DNA of 64,000 nt from Nigrospora sphaerica (taxonomy: Eukaryota > Ascomycota > Sordariomycetes > Amphisphaeriales > Apiosporaceae), in NCBI GenBank assembly GCA_018287875.1, contig JAGVVL010000009.1, positions 4,526,001-4,590,000 on the forward strand, read 5' to 3'. Below the pieces are notes generated by a model that worked only from the letters and a program-made list of their open reading frames with translations, was not told the DNA's origin and searched no databases. Shown here in pieces: positions 34,101 through 45,763 of this stretch; the first letter of the stretch is position 1; each line of letters begins with the position of its first letter. The position numbers and the translations under genes were made by a program.

Positions 34101-34918
34101 ATATAGTTCTTATCCAGTAGGTCCGTTAAGGTCTTCCGTAGCACTAAGAGCTCTTCGCGCGACATCCCATATAAGGGGCCCCAAGGCACCTCTGGTTCCT
34201 TGCTATCGGTTCCCTTCGTTAAGGGGATCGTGTGGTCTACCCCTGGCCGGTGTGGTGGTAAGCAGTTGTCGGCTGCTGGGTCGAATAGGTCCTTCCACTT
34301 CCGTAACTCCTTCGGGAGTTTCTTATACGGCACTTGTTTATCCTTAGGTCCGAGGGCCTTTTTGATGTCCGCTAATGAGGCTGCGAACACCCGTATCTCG
34401 TGTGGGCCTTGCGAGCATCTTGCTCGTCTTATAAGCGTTCCGATGGAGGCCGCTCCTATCTCTTTAGGCGGCTCGATAGAAGAGCTCTTCGCAGCTTCTA
34501 TATCTCGTATGCGAAACTCTCCTTGAGACCTTATAAGGAGTTCGCGTGCTATAGCGTCGTACACTACCCGATGTTTCTCGAACCAGGGCTTCCCAAGTAT
34601 AAGGGAATGGTTTAAGCCTGGTACCACGTATCCATAGATTCTCTGAGAGAACCCTTCGAGGTCGATCTCTAAGTAAGCGATCTCCGAGATACGAGGGTCT
34701 TGTTTCTGCGAGCTTTTCGTAAAGGTAGCTTCGCGTAATACTCGAGGTCGTGTTGGGATCCTTAGTAGGTCTAGCTGTCGAGCTAGTTTTTCGCTGATTG
34801 CTACGTAGCAGTCGTATCTGGTGTCGGCTAAGATAGGAATAATCTTTTTATTGTTCACGAGGCCTTCAATAGTGAGTGCCGAACCATTCATAAGCTTCTC
34901 TATCTTCGGTAGCGACAA
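31169..34918 (-). pseudogene. Gypsy-1 Pol: protease, RT, RNase H, integrase, chromodomain
   Basis: One minus-strand frame of about 1250 codons, broken only by TAA/TAG codons. Order: protease (about 34830, reading ADTR where DTG is expected), RT (RFCCDFRALN, LTKLDIRAAFHKIR, TPFGLAGAPATF, then AYIGDILIYS in place of YxDD), RNase H (VVETDCSG, YEIHDKELLAVI), an integrase zinc finger and DDE core (ISIDFMTDL, AITSDRGSNWTG, GATERANQ), and a C-terminal chromodomain (EWEVESISRAR, VLVKWRGYAEPTWEPLENL). Stops follow TF, DP, AI, FF, LT and others where Gln or Trp fits. The YIGD change is GAC to GGC, not a RIP-type mutation. Chromodomains target integration to modified histones in known chromoviruses. Confidence 0.93.
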
Positions 34919-35010
34919 GGTGGCTGCTGTTGACCTCTGAGGACGACTTCCCCTAGAGGTTACTCTTTTTCCGAATCCGATGTCTCGACTCCGCTGCTCT
35001 CGCTAACGTC

Positions 35011-36090
35011 TTACTCGGCCTTCATGCTGTGCACTTGTGTGTTAGGGCGTTTCGCAGGCCTTAGCTTGCACGTCATTATTCTATGCCCTTGCTTCCCGCA
35101 TCTTAAGCATGAGCCGTCGTCTCTTCGCTTTTGCATCTCTTCGGGGGAGGCCCACGTGGCCTTCGTGTGAGACGACCTGCTCTGGCCTTGTCCCCTAGGC
35201 TTCTTCTTATCGAAGGGGTTCATCCCAGTCATGACCGTGTCTCCGGAGGCGTCTTTCGTGTGCGAGCTCTGCGCGGGGCTTATGCGTCCTGTAAGCGCTG
35301 GCGTAGGGTTCCCATAAGTAAGGGAGTAGGTGGTTTCCAGCCTCGAGGCTGTTAGCATAAGCTGGTTCACCATATCTGTGTATCCTTCCGGCAGTGAGAC
35401 GGGTATTAGAATCCTCTTAAGCTGTTCGTTTAGGCCTCCCTCGAGGAACGTCCTCTTAACAGCGTCGGGCCAATCGATTCCACCAGCCTCCGCAAGGGCC
35501 TTCTCGAAGCTCACGTAGTACTCATGGAACGGCTGTTTCTTTCCTTGCTTCATCTCCCTAAGCCAGACAGTAGCGGCTTGCTGCTTGTTCCGGTCGAGGT
35601 ATTTGTTCTCGAGGTACTCGAGGAACTCGTCTGGGTTCTTCGCGTGGCTAGGACCGCCCGAGAGGAAGAAGGCGCTCACGACTCTTTAAGGAGCTTCTCC
35701 TAAGTTCTGGTAAATAGAGTACCAGCGGTCCTCTTGGGATCCAATGATCTCGGCGTCCGCTCGCAGCTTATGTTCTATTGAAACCTTCCATGCTGGGAAG
35801 TATGTCTTGTCGCCTTCGAACTTTGCGGGCCAAGCGAGAGGTTTTCGTTTAGGCCTTATATTGGGCTCGCGAGCGACTACGATCGAGGGCCCGCTACTTG
35901 GGGTGTTCTCGGTCTGGATCGAGCTGCCCGAGGCGGGCGCTATTGTAAGGCCAGTCGTCTCTTATATCGTGCCTTAGCTTTCGGTAATCTGTTGTTAGAG
36001 GCTCGCGATAGTCTACTGAGACGCCTGTCGGTCGTGTTAAAGGTTTATAATGTCTTGCTGCATCTGGAAGACAAGAGCGGCCCATTCTTC
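35011..36090 (-). pseudogene. Gypsy-1 Gag
   Basis: Minus-strand frame with a capsid-like core (KFEGDKTYFPAWKVSIEHKL, FHEYYVSFEKALAEAGG) and a nucleocapsid CCHC knuckle CLRCGKQGHRIMTC near 35100. One TAA lies between GEAP and RVVSAF at about 35685; everything after it is open for 222 codons. Further upstream (36085-35900) the leader frame is less certain. Confidence 0.88.
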
Positions 36091-36224
36091 TGAGGATTAG
36101 GGGGGTCTTAGCACTTAGCCGGCCATCGTTTCGTCGGTTTAAGATTCCATTGAAATAGCCTTTTGAGACGTCCGCACGTCTCTCGGAAGGTATAGAAAAG
36201 AAAAGAAAAGTGATCTAGAAAATA

Positions 36225-36554
36225 TATGAGAGGCTGAGCCTTAAAGCACTATCGAAGGGGCCAAATGCTGTTTATTTTCTAGATGGGAAAGAGAGAAGAG
36301 AACCGTCTTCAGGAGGCCGGGCGCAGCGTCTCGTTAAATCTTGCGAGACTGGACCGGAACGTTTGGATAGGAACGTTCGGACCGGAACGTTCGGATCGGA
36401 ACGTTCGGATCGCTGCTCAGCTCCCCCCTCCTAGGTCTTGACCACTAGCCTGGCGTTCGAATGGAGAGACCTACTCGGAGCCTCATATGAGGGGTTCGTG
36501 AGACGCTCAGGCCAGGTGCGCCTGAGCCTATCTCCCAGGTCCCAACCTGTAACA
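36225..36554 (-). repeat. Gypsy-1 5' LTR
   Basis: Same length as the 3' LTR; G-to-A changes at the outer end (TATGAG for TGTGAG) and one C-to-T in a GAACGTTC unit. Followed by the GCTTA duplication. Confidence 0.94.
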
Positions 36555-36559
36555 GCTTA

Positions 36560-37230
36560 TCTGTTAAATCTGGTGCTTATGTTGTTTTTCTATTGTCTAG
36601 GAGGATTCTTATATAGTCGTCTTAAGATAGCTAATCGGTTCCTCGAGAACCGGTATATGACTTGCTTCTTAACTAGCCTTAAATGTCGGTATTCGCGTAC
36701 CGGAATCCCTTAATCTGTTTACTTACCGATAACTTTATATATCTCTATTAAAATCATTAGTCTTATTTGTGTTATCTATTATAGCGTCTTAAAGGTATAG
36801 AAGCTGGTCCCAATTAAGAATATTAGGAGTAATACAGTAACTCCTATTAGCCTCTCTATAAGTTGCTATATTAGGCAGGTTAATTCGTTAACTAGGTTAG
36901 CTATAGTTAGCGTAAGTTCCTGTTGTTTCTATACCGAGGTATTTCTTTAGACACCGACATTAGCCCGGTATCTTTCGGCTTTCTTATTTATTATGTTCTA
37001 CGTTATTTAATTAATAATCTCCACTGCCTTATAATGTTTCTTTTCGTAGGGAGGGGTAACAATATTTTTATCTATGCTAGGGGTACTTATCATTCCCGAC
37101 TTCCAGCTCTTACCTTATATTTTCCTTAATTCTCTATATTTATTCTGTTTAATTAGTTGTTACTATCTATCCTAGTTAGTTTTGACTGTTAATTAAGAGG
37201 TTCACAGTTCGAGCCTATAGGGGGGAGCCA
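36560..37230 (-). repeat. Repeat D copy 1, right part, with unidentified decayed frame
   Basis: Aligns as inverted repeat to copy 2 (57040-56504 and 49165-49013). Its frame is better preserved in copy 2. At 37060-37075 it keeps the uninterrupted form of the Gypsy-2 target site. The end, AGAGGTTCACAGTTCGAGCC at 37195-37214, looks like a tRNA T-arm/B-box. Confidence 0.82.
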
Positions 37231-37529
37231 TAGAACTAAGAAACCCCAAACTATAGGGAGTCTAATAGAAAGACACGGTCGTAAGGTCGATCCCAAGGGA
37301 TAATCAGGTGAGGATATCGTTAATTAAGATGATCCTTAACGTAGGGAAGTAAAAGAAGCTCAAAATAGTCACGAAAAATAAGCGTGAAGTGCCGTAATAA
37401 GAGTAGCAGTGTATTAAAAGGAGGGAAAAAGCACGCTGTGTCTTTAGCTATAAACTGGACTACCGAAGCCTAACTTATACTTGTGTAAACCCTTGATTAA
37501 GGCTTACGTAAGAGCCCTAGCCCGGTCTC
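37231..37529 (+). mobile_element. SINE-1 copy 3
   Basis: The only copy on the plus strand: TAGAACTAAGAAACCCC to CCCGGTCTC, followed by a short AATATTA tail. It sits directly after the tRNA-like end of Repeat D, as copy 4 does. Confidence 0.75.
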
Positions 37530-37814
37530 AATATTAAGTGCGAATAGAAGTCTTCTAAGATATGTATTAGAATAGATAAACACTAGGTGTAGTGCCTAGT
37601 GGAAAGACGCGGTCGTGAGGTCGATCCCTAATAATATAATAGACATACCCTCGATTTAAGACGTGCAAGTCCTTAATTAAGGGTACATCTATCACCCAAG
37701 TAAAAGCGAGGTCCAACTAAGACAATAACTGGGATAAAAACGGTTATAAGTGATGGTCTTAAAAGATAAAAAGAAGTGAACATATCTTATTGTTGTCTTA
37801 TCTTTACAGTGGAA

Positions 37815-38022
37815 GCTCAAAAAACTTTTCGAAACCGACCCCACATAGCGATAACTTCACAACCACGAATCTGTAAGCTACCGGATAGCCCAGAAACTGT
37901 TCCTAGGGCTTCATTTAGCCTAGAAATGGTCAATTCACCACCCTCGAGGCAAAGCGCGGGTGGCGGGAGCCGCCATAGGCCCGCCCCACCCCCGAGCCGT
38001 CACCTCCGGACTCAAGAACACC
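37815..38022 (+). pseudogene. Chitinase-like gene fragment joined to the LINE 5' region
   Basis: This segment is about 90% similar to the complement of about 62490-62695, where the homologous frame continues into LysM modules. Here the frame (CKLPDSPETVPRASF, SAGGGSRHRPAP) stays open but homology ends abruptly after GGACTCAAGAAC, at the junction with LINE sequence. A TCTTTACAG just upstream could be an old splice acceptor. Probably a captured or rearranged host-gene piece. Confidence 0.6.
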
Positions 38023-39230
38023 ATCGCTAAGCAGCAACACGGCACCTGGACGCAGTCCAGAAGCCATTCGCAGCACCGTAATCAGCCTTAAACGCTTCTT
38101 AGCTGGTGATTCCGACGTTGCGACCTTGGTCGCAGCCATATAAGCCGCCATCCCAGTCTTAGAGGCGGCAGTTAAGGAACCAGATAGCCAGACTAGCATT
38201 AAGAGATACATCGATACTATCGAGAACACGCTCCAGGCTATCTATAAGGATATCAAGGCCCTTAAGATATACGCTGCTACTACCACCGCTATAACTACCG
38301 CTCCCTTACCTAGAGCCCTCAAATAGCTAAGGCGCTTCCTCCTGTTAGGAACAAGAGATCACTATTAAGGCCACAGAGATAGAAGGACGCACCTACGTAG
38401 AGATCGTTCGTAAGGTCAACGCCGCCGTAGGGAGAGAGGCAGCAGTAGCAGCACGTAAGCTCCTTAGCGGAGACTACGCCATCATATGTAAGACAGCGGC
38501 GGAAAAACAAACCCTAGAAGCCGACTTAAACTAGACTGCCGAGGCCTTCGGAGAGAATGCCTCCATTTAGAAGAGAAAGATCCTAGTGGTAGCCTACGGT
38601 ATCAACAAGGAAGCTATAGAGGTGAGCCAGGGGCAGCTAGAAGCCCAACTCCGAAACCAGCCTGGCGGCCCCATCGATGTCCTAAAAGCGAAGCTCCTCG
38701 CAACGCTAAGACGTCGTTTAGGAAGGTCACAACTCTATATATCGCAGTCGCCACGGTCTAACAAGCAGAACAACTATACCGAGACGGCCTCATCTAGCAG
38801 TATAGTTATTATCTATGCGAGCCTTTCGTTAAAGGAGCGCAGCTTAAGTAGTGTTACTATTGCTATCGATATGGACACATTGCCCGAGTCTGCTGCTATG
38901 CACAACGATACAGGCTCTGCTCCTCGACTAAGTATAAGGAAAAAGAATGCCTGGAAACGGAGAATCAGAGCCGATATTGCTGTCCAGTATACCGAGGACC
39001 ACATACTGCGTGGTCTAAGGAGTGTCCAGTCCGCCAAGAGCAGGTCCAGATCGCTAAGGCTACTTATATTACAAGACCGAAGGGATTTGCACTGCCCTCG
39101 TAAGAACACCCTAAGCCAACAGCTGAAAATTAGCAGACAGTATAACCGCGGAAGTGTCGAGCAACCAGCTGCCGTACTAGAAGCACTGGCAGAGCCCGTA
39201 GCAGAACCCACGAAGAGATAGACGACATGG
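38023..39230 (+). pseudogene. LINE ORF1 (Gag-like) remnant
   Basis: Shifting plus-strand frames encode an Ala/Glu/Lys-rich helical protein (KTAAEKQTLEADLN-type segment near 38495-38535) and, at about 38848-38890, CYRYGHIARVC, a CCHC knuckle in which Tyr stands where the second Cys is expected (a G-to-A effect). At least one frame change is needed to join the parts. ORF1 of LINEs binds the element RNA. Confidence 0.7.
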
Positions 39231-39284
39231 ACATCGAAACACCGGAGTCAACATTAAACAGCATCCACGCTCGACTATAACAGC

Positions 39285-42200
39285 GTTAAGGATCCTACAC
39301 TGGAACACGCAGAAAAGTAAGAAAGCACAGATCCTGGTAGTCGATACTATCTCCGAAGAGTACGACATCCTAGCTATCTAAGAGCCCTAGCAAAACCTAA
39401 ATATGCCGACCACCTACTACCCGAGATCCTCTCTATACTACCTACTCTACGTAACTAAGGAGGTAGGGTATACATCTATATTAATAAGAAGTACACCCTA
39501 GCGTAGTAGACATATAAGGCGCAGCTAAATAGGTGTTGTATCATAATCCAACTACCAGACGGTCCTATAACAGTCGTCTACATATACTCGCCTCCCCTAG
39601 GGTCCACCAGCAGATCGGACCTGCCCGCTATCGAAGCCCTCTATACCGAACCTTAGCTAAGACGAACAGTCCTCGTGGGAGACTTCAACGTCCACCACCC
39701 TGTCTGGGGAGGATACAACGTCCGACCCTATAGGGCAGCTGATAAGCTGCTCCAGCTAGCAGAATCCTAGAGACTCCAGCTGATCACACCCCCTAGAACA
39801 CCGACATAGACACGAAGAGGGTGCATGGACTCCACGATCGACTTAGCGTGGGCCACGGACGATCTCCGAGCTGCCTACAACGGGTATGCCCTATTTGCTA
39901 GATCCGATCACCTCCCCTAGGTGATACGCGTGGCTGGACCTTGTATAGACCGCCAAGGCAAGCCACGACGTAGCTGGAAAACAGCTGACTATAACCAGGC
40001 GAAGGCAGAAGCAGCACACCTACCATAGCCAGGGCAACTCGAGATACTAGAAGAAATCGATAGCTATACCGAAACGTTAACTAAGGAATTAACTCGGATA
40101 GCCGACTTAGTTGCCCCCCTCCGCTACTCTAAAGGGAGAGGTAAAGCCTAGTGGAACCGCGAGACAGAAGAAGCTATAGAGAAAGAGCGAAGAGCCTAGC
40201 GGATATGGCTTTCCGATAGGACGGACGCAGCTTAGCGAGCCCTCTGGTAGTCAACTCTCTTAAAGAAGAAAGCAATCCAAGAAGCTAAGACAGCGTCCTA
40301 AAGATATATACTCCACGAGGCGTCTAGCTAGCCAGCTGGCGTCTGGAATATTGCGAGATAGGTAAGAATAGAAAGAGCTGCACCGCTATTACCCCTGGCA
40401 GTCCCTACGCTCTACACACCGCGTAGCGAAGCAACGACCTATAAGGAGAAAACAGAGGCCTTCTAAGAGAGGTTCTATCCCCTCCTTAAGGCTATGTACA
40501 CCGGCTTCCGAATAACGAACTAGCTCGCAGCGCCTCTCGATATAAATAGCAAGGTGACAGCAGAACAAGTCCAAGACGTCCTTACTAAGGCAGGCCAGTA
40601 GAAGGCACCTAAACTAGACCAGCTTCCGAATGGATTCCTTAAACGCCTAAGAAAGCCCCTATTCCAGGCCCTGGCCTCCCTAGCGGAAGCGTGCTAGTAT
40701 ATAGGATACTATCCAAGAGCGTTCCAGAAAGCAGTCACCGTTATCCTCCGGAAGCCAGGAAAGCAGCCAAACGAGTATCACTAAGCTGGCAGATAGAGAC
40801 CTATAGCGCTGCTTAACACTATAGGGAAAGCAATCGAGAGCCTATTAACGTAACGGTTAGCTAGCTTTACCGAAGAGAACGGACTGCTCCTAGACGAATA
40901 GATAGGCAACCGGAAAGGCCGCCTTATAAAAACGGCCTTACAGTTACTAACGGACCTAGTCCGCATAGCCTGGAAATATAAAGGCGTAGCAACCCTTCTA
41001 TCGCTGGATATTTCGGGTGCTTTCAACTCGGTCGACTATAGAAGGCTCCTCGCTAACCTGCGAGCGCTAAGGGTCCCTATATAGACTATCAGATAGATCC
41101 GAAGCTTCCTATCTAACCGGTCCACCATGTTATTCTTCGACGGATAGGAATCGGACGAGATCCCAATCCCGGCAGGCGTCCTGTAAGGCTCACCCTTATC
41201 GCCTATCCTTTTCTGCCTTTATATAGCCGGTCTCTATAAGGCTCTCTACGCTGTACTAAGGATAGCTACTATAGCCTTCGTAGACGACACGAACCTCGTG
41301 GGCTTTAGCTTAAACCTAGAGCAGACTTGCAAGCAGCTGGAAGCCGCTCACAGGATTTGTAAGGAATAGGCAATCAGCTACGGCATGACCTTCGCAGTAC
41401 AGAAATATCACCTAGTCCACTTTTCTCAAAGACGGAAAGGTCCGGATATAAAGATAGCCTTAGAAGGCCACGAAATCGAACCAGAAGACTCCTGCCGCGT
41501 CCTTAGCATCCAGGTGGATAGACTTCTCCGCTAGGACGTCCACATCCAGTCGATATCGAAGAAGATAGCAACGCAGGTCTATACTTTAAACCGGATAGCC
41601 GGCTCGACATAGGGCGTATCTCTCCAACGAGCCCGCCAAGTCTATACAGCCGTCGTACGGTCTGCGATAGGCTATGGAGCTTCAGAGTGGCACCGCTAGA
41701 TCTCGAAAAATAGAGCCAAGGCACTTAACGACGTCCAAACAGAGTGCCTCCGAAAGGTCACAGGAGCTTTTAAAGCCACGGCCACCACAGTATTAAAAAC
41801 GGAAGCTTACGTGTCCCCTTAAACACGTGGCTCAACAGAAGGGTGGCGGCATCGGAAGAGAGGCTCCAACAGCCGCGTATCGCATCACTTATCCAAGCGA
41901 GATGCGAAAGCGCAGCTAGATGGATCCTAACAAGACCGACTCGCCGGCGCAGACCGAAAGGCCCCGACGCTCCCGATCGTAAGAGGTGGCTAGATAAATG
42001 GCTAGCTAGAGACTCAGTATATAAGGCTGAGGAGAGAGACTGGCTTTAAAGATGGCAACAAGCGCAGCAAAATCGAATAACACAAACACCGGCAGCAACC
42101 AAGATACCGCCAGATAAGCACGTCCTTAAGCTCTATAAGGGACTCCATAAGGCCGAGAGCTCCATCCTCGTCTAAGCGAGGACCGGCAAGATTAGGCTAC

Positions 42201-42600
42201 GAGACTTCCTTTTTAAGCGTAGGGTCCTAGGCTTCGACAGCCCCTGGTGCGTCTGCGGTCAGGGCAGGGAGACCGTCTGGCATATCCTCGTTTTCTGCCC
42301 ACGGGAAAGAGAAAGACGAGAGCATCTCGTCTAAGCTCTAGGAGGACCGGTAGACACGGACAGGATGCTCGACACCCCAGGAAAAGCAGGAATTATCGCG
42401 AGATGGCTACTCTGCTCTGGAAGGCTAGACATATTCCAGCTAGCGAATCAACTTATCAGCTAGGAAGCGGGCGCGCTAAGCCCGATCTCGGTATGGCAGG
42501 TCAAAGAGTAGATAAAAACGGTACGACGCAGCGGAACCTAGGTTTTTCACCCGGCCGGACGTTAGCCTGGAACGGTTTTCCTAGGCTAAGATGCGCAGGG
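39285..42600 (+). pseudogene. LINE ORF2: endonuclease and reverse transcriptase
   Basis: The endonuclease start reads LRILHWNTQKSKKAQILVV followed by DILAI-EP with TAG/TAA where Gln and Trp fit, and the catalytic block VGDFNVHHPVWGGYN lies at about 39675. RT is in the same frame with AFVDDTNLVGFS at 41274-41309, and the thumb block (SLQRARQVYTAVVRSAIGYG) at 41613. The C-terminal WCVCGQGRETVWHILVFC motif at 42245 is in another frame, so at least one shift occurred. This order is that of the Tad1/I-type fungal LINEs; no RNase H was recognised. Confidence 0.87.
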
Positions 42601-42657
42601 GGTCCTTATAGCCTAAATAGGTCGCTAGGTGTAAGAATAATAATAATAATAATAATA

Positions 42658-43012
42658 CCACCTTATGCTAAGTCTTTTAAAGAAGCCGGTAAGGCTTTAA
42701 ATTTTATAAGCACTTAAATCTTTAGCCTCAAGTATAAACGCGACTAACTGGCTACTACCCTAAATCTTTAAAAGCTTTAAAACATTGTAAGGTTTAAAAA
42801 ACTACTTAAGAGCAATTTGTAATTATATTAAACGTTTGTAAAGTTAAAAAAGATTTAGTAACACTTAATACTAAGGCTAATATAGTTATTATATAGTCGT
42901 TATTAATTGCATTAGAAAATTCGATTATAGAAAGCATTTCTAATATAAAGGAAGAAATAAAAGTCTTTTAAAGCTAATTGGTTTATCTATATCTATTATA
43001 GTTATTAAGATA
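42658..43012. other. AT-rich spacer
   Basis: AT-rich degenerate DNA between the LINE tail and the second Fot1-like element. Nothing recognised. Confidence 0.5.
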
Positions 43013-44929
43013 ACGTATATGTTAAGTTAGTTGTATATATAGGTCAGTTGTACACTTTTCCCTAGTTTTTGCTTTTTTAACTTTCTTAACATATAACTCT
43101 ACTATTATATATAGGAAAGCCTTTAAAAAGTCTCAAATCCTTTTAGCAGTCTATATAATTACGTATGACCTTAAATTATCTATTCGAAAGGCGGCAAAGA
43201 TCTTCGACATTCCTTTAATAACTCTTTCTAACAGAGTGAATATAAAACGCGCCTAATAAAACATCCGCTCCGCTAGCGCCCGATTGACGGAACTAGAAGA
43301 GGAGGTTATTATTAAGCATATAATTAACATAGACACGCGAGGATTTCTACCGCGGTTTTACAATATAGAAGATATAGCGAATAACATTCTCGCGGCGTAC
43401 AACGCGTTACGTGTTAGGACGCGTTAGGCCTTGACCTTCATAAAGCAACAATTAAACTTTTGGACGCGTTTTTTATATATATACAACTATAAAAGAGCCC
43501 TTTATAAAGACCTTAAGAAGATTGCGGGCTAGTTCGCGCTTCTTATAAGCGTAAAGACAAAATATAGTATCTAAAATAAGGACATTTACAACTTTAATAA
43601 GACTGGCTTTATAATAGGCTATTACGTTTATAATAGTTGTAACTAGTGCTAATTATATTAAAAAGCAAAAGAAAGTATAGCTTAGTAATTGTAAGTGGGT
43701 TAATATAGTTTAGGGTATCTGTTTAAATAGTAAATATATTTTACTATTTATTATTATAAAAGACGTCTACTACTTTACTAATTAGTACACTAATAGTACC
43801 CTTTTATATAACTAAGTTATTAAACCTACCTTAAATAGATAGACCGATAATAAGACAGGCTTAAACTAGATTTAATATTTTAAAAACAAACTATATTATA
43901 TATAAAAAGCTTATATTAAATATTAGTAATCAACGGGTATAAGAGCCACGTTTTAACAGAATTTTAAACTTTTGTTGGAAGTGGTGGTTCGATTGGAAAG
44001 AGGAAGCAACCTCTTTATAAGGGCTCTTTCGATCTCGGAGGCCGTTCCTTAAGGATAAAGGAACACGGAAGAGTAGGAACTTCTCTTAAGAGGAGTAGAG
44101 AGTGAGATCTCTAAGTTGCTTGCTTATTTCCGAGACTATGTACATAAAGAAGGAAGATTTATCCCTTATTTATACCCTTTTAACCCTTTATCCTCTTAGT
44201 AATACAAAGAAGGGACGCGTAAGTGGACGCGTAAGCAGTGACGTAGCTTAGAAGCACGTGGACGCTTATGGAACCTCGTGGGACTACGTGGAGGCTCGTG
44301 GAACCTCGTGGAAGTACGTGGAAACTCGTAGAAACTTATAAAAGGTTCCGAGTGGCGTAGGCCACGTATACAGGAAAAGTGGCCCTAGCTTTAGGGTAGG
44401 GTGGCCCGTGCTGTCGGGTAAGGTGACCCGAGCTTTTAGGGCAGTCTCGGTTAAAGGACTAGCTTTTCGATAAGTGCATAGCTAAGTCCTTAACGAAGGA
44501 TAACGGTATAGGGGTAAGCCCTATACTTTTAACAACTTTTTATAAAGAGAAGAATATTATAATAGTCTTTATACCTCCGCACTTATTGTATTTACTTTAG
44601 CTACTTAACGTTGAGTGTTTTAACTTATTAAAGTAAGTGTACAGTCGCGAAATTAAAGGGTTTATAAAGTTACTTGTTAACTATATTATGAAGGCTAAGT
44701 TTTTAATTACCTTCTAAACCGTATTTTTAAAGATTTTCATACCCGAAAACATAAAAGCTGTATTCTTTAAAGCCAGTTTAGTCCCTCTCGACCTAGAAAG
44801 AGTGCTTATAAAGCTAGATATAAAGTTATCGACGTTATTGCCTATTAGGAGCCTTTTAACTACAAGTATTCTATAAGCCTCTTAAACGCCATATAACCTA
44901 AGCAAAGCTACTTTGTAGACTGATTTTAT
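43013..44929 (+). mobile_element. Second Fot1/pogo-like transposon relic, split by a copia solo LTR
   Basis: The left end after TA (ACGTATATGTTAAG) resembles the inverted repeat of the 7488-9681 element. The plus strand encodes a decayed transposase: AIRKAAKIFDIPLITLSNRV, LTELEEEVIIKHIINIDTRG, FNKTGFIIGYY and, beyond the LTR at 43973-44534, IPPHLLYLL, REIKGFIKLLVNYIMKAKFL and VPLDLERVLIKLDIKLST. Dense TAG/TAA codons. The right terminal repeat was not found; the relic runs into the 211-bp element at 44930. Confidence 0.82.
43973..44534 (-). mobile_element. Solo LTR of Copia-1 family
   Basis: 562 bases, TGTTGGAAGTGG to CTTTTAACA, with exact ACTTT duplications on both sides. More diverged from Copia-1 than its own LTRs are from each other; closest to the solo LTR at 59926. 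Inserted in the transposase of the Fot1-like relic. Confidence 0.93.
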
Positions 44930-45140
44930 GTAAGGGAGGAGGCGCTGAAGAGGTGCATCTGCAGGCTGGTCATCTGACCTGCGGCACAGACCCACCGGTA
45001 GCCTACTAGCGAGGAGCGGGCGCACTGCTGGCGCCCGACTTTAACTTTGATTCTGCAAGAATTAGTCTTGCAGTGGAATTGAGCCTGCCCTTCGCTACCC
45101 TATACCTGACGGTGCCACTGTGATTTCTTTAGATCCTTAC
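44930..45140 (-). mobile_element. 211-bp short element with GTAAGG ends, copy 1
   Basis: Starts GTAAGGGAGG and ends GATCCTTAC, so the outer six bases are inverted repeats. A copy of identical length lies at 59341-59551. Internally it matches the spacer of the LTR-F pair (14713-14838). Either a MITE-like element or the 5' leader of the LTR-F gypsy family; no target duplication seen. Confidence 0.6.
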
Positions 45141-45405
45141 AGATCGCGTCGGCAGACTTTTTCTTACTAACACAATTTCTTTAAACTGCTTCTTTAAAAA
45201 AGGCTCGTACTTGAGGAGTCTACTTCAAAGGTCGGCTAGACTTAGAAGCGTCTGCTATCTACTTAAGCTGAATAATAAAAGGTCTAGTAGCTGAGTGCAT
45301 ACCGCGCTTAATAGCGCGTTAAATAATAACCTAGCAGGTGCGCTTAAAAACTCCGGTTAACGCTGTCACCTTAGCTAAGGGCCGTTTATTTAAGACCCTT
45401 ATTAA
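45141..45405 (-). other. Decayed frame 5' to a Gypsy-1 solo LTR
   Basis: The minus strand can be read across the LTR insertion: a start MADL near 45840, LRVVIALAKLLTGTQVLL up to the LTR, then RVLNKRPLAKVTALTGVFKR on this side, with TAG/TAA at Trp/Gln-like positions. The protein is not recognised. Confidence 0.35.
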
Positions 45406-45763
45406 TGTTACAGGTTGGGACCTAGGAGATAGGCTCAGGCGCACCTGGCCTGAGCGTCTCACGAACCCCTCATATGAGGCTCCGAGTAGGTCTCTCCATT
45501 CGAACGCCAGGCTAGTGATCAAGACCTAGGAGGGGGGAGCTGAGCAGCGATCCGAACGTTCCGATCCGAACGTTCCGGTCCGAACGTTCCGATCCGAACG
45601 TTCCGGTCCGAACGTTCCTATCCGAACGTTCCGGTCCAGTCTCGCAAGATTTAACGAGACGCTGCGCCCGGCCTCCTGAAGACGGTTCTCTTCTCTCTTT
45701 CCCATCTAGAAAATAAACAGCATTTGGCCCCTTCGATAGTGCTTCAAGGCTCAGCCTCTCACA
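45406..45763 (+). mobile_element. Solo LTR of Gypsy-1 with six palindromic units
   Basis: 358 bases from TGTTACAGGTTGGG to CTCTCACA, flanked by exact ATTAA duplications. It differs from the other copies mainly by two extra GAACGTTC units (six instead of four). Confidence 0.95.

Larger units (their letters stand above)
30659..36554 (-). mobile_element. Gypsy-1: structurally complete chromodomain Ty3/gypsy retrotransposon
   Basis: LTRs of 330 bases at 30659-30988 and 36225-36554 differ at only about three positions. Flanks read GCTTA on both sides. Between them lie Gag with a CCHC knuckle, protease, RT, RNase H, integrase and a chromodomain. A polypurine tract precedes the 3' LTR. Inserted into Repeat D. 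RIP stops in gag and pol and a changed RT active site make this copy non-autonomous. Confidence 0.95.
37530..42657 (+). mobile_element. Tad-like LINE (non-LTR retrotransposon), near full length, RIP-decayed
   Basis: Contains ORF1 with a zinc-knuckle remnant, an ORF2 with APE-type endonuclease, reverse transcriptase and a C-terminal Cys/His motif, and ends in an AAT-repeat tail (42635-42657). The 5' region holds a second GGAAAGACGCGGTCGTGAGG block at about 37602-37621, the same module found in SINE-1. The 5' end is uncertain because a chitinase-like fragment (37815-38022) is joined to it. Dense in-frame TAG/TAA; dead copy. Confidence 0.88.
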
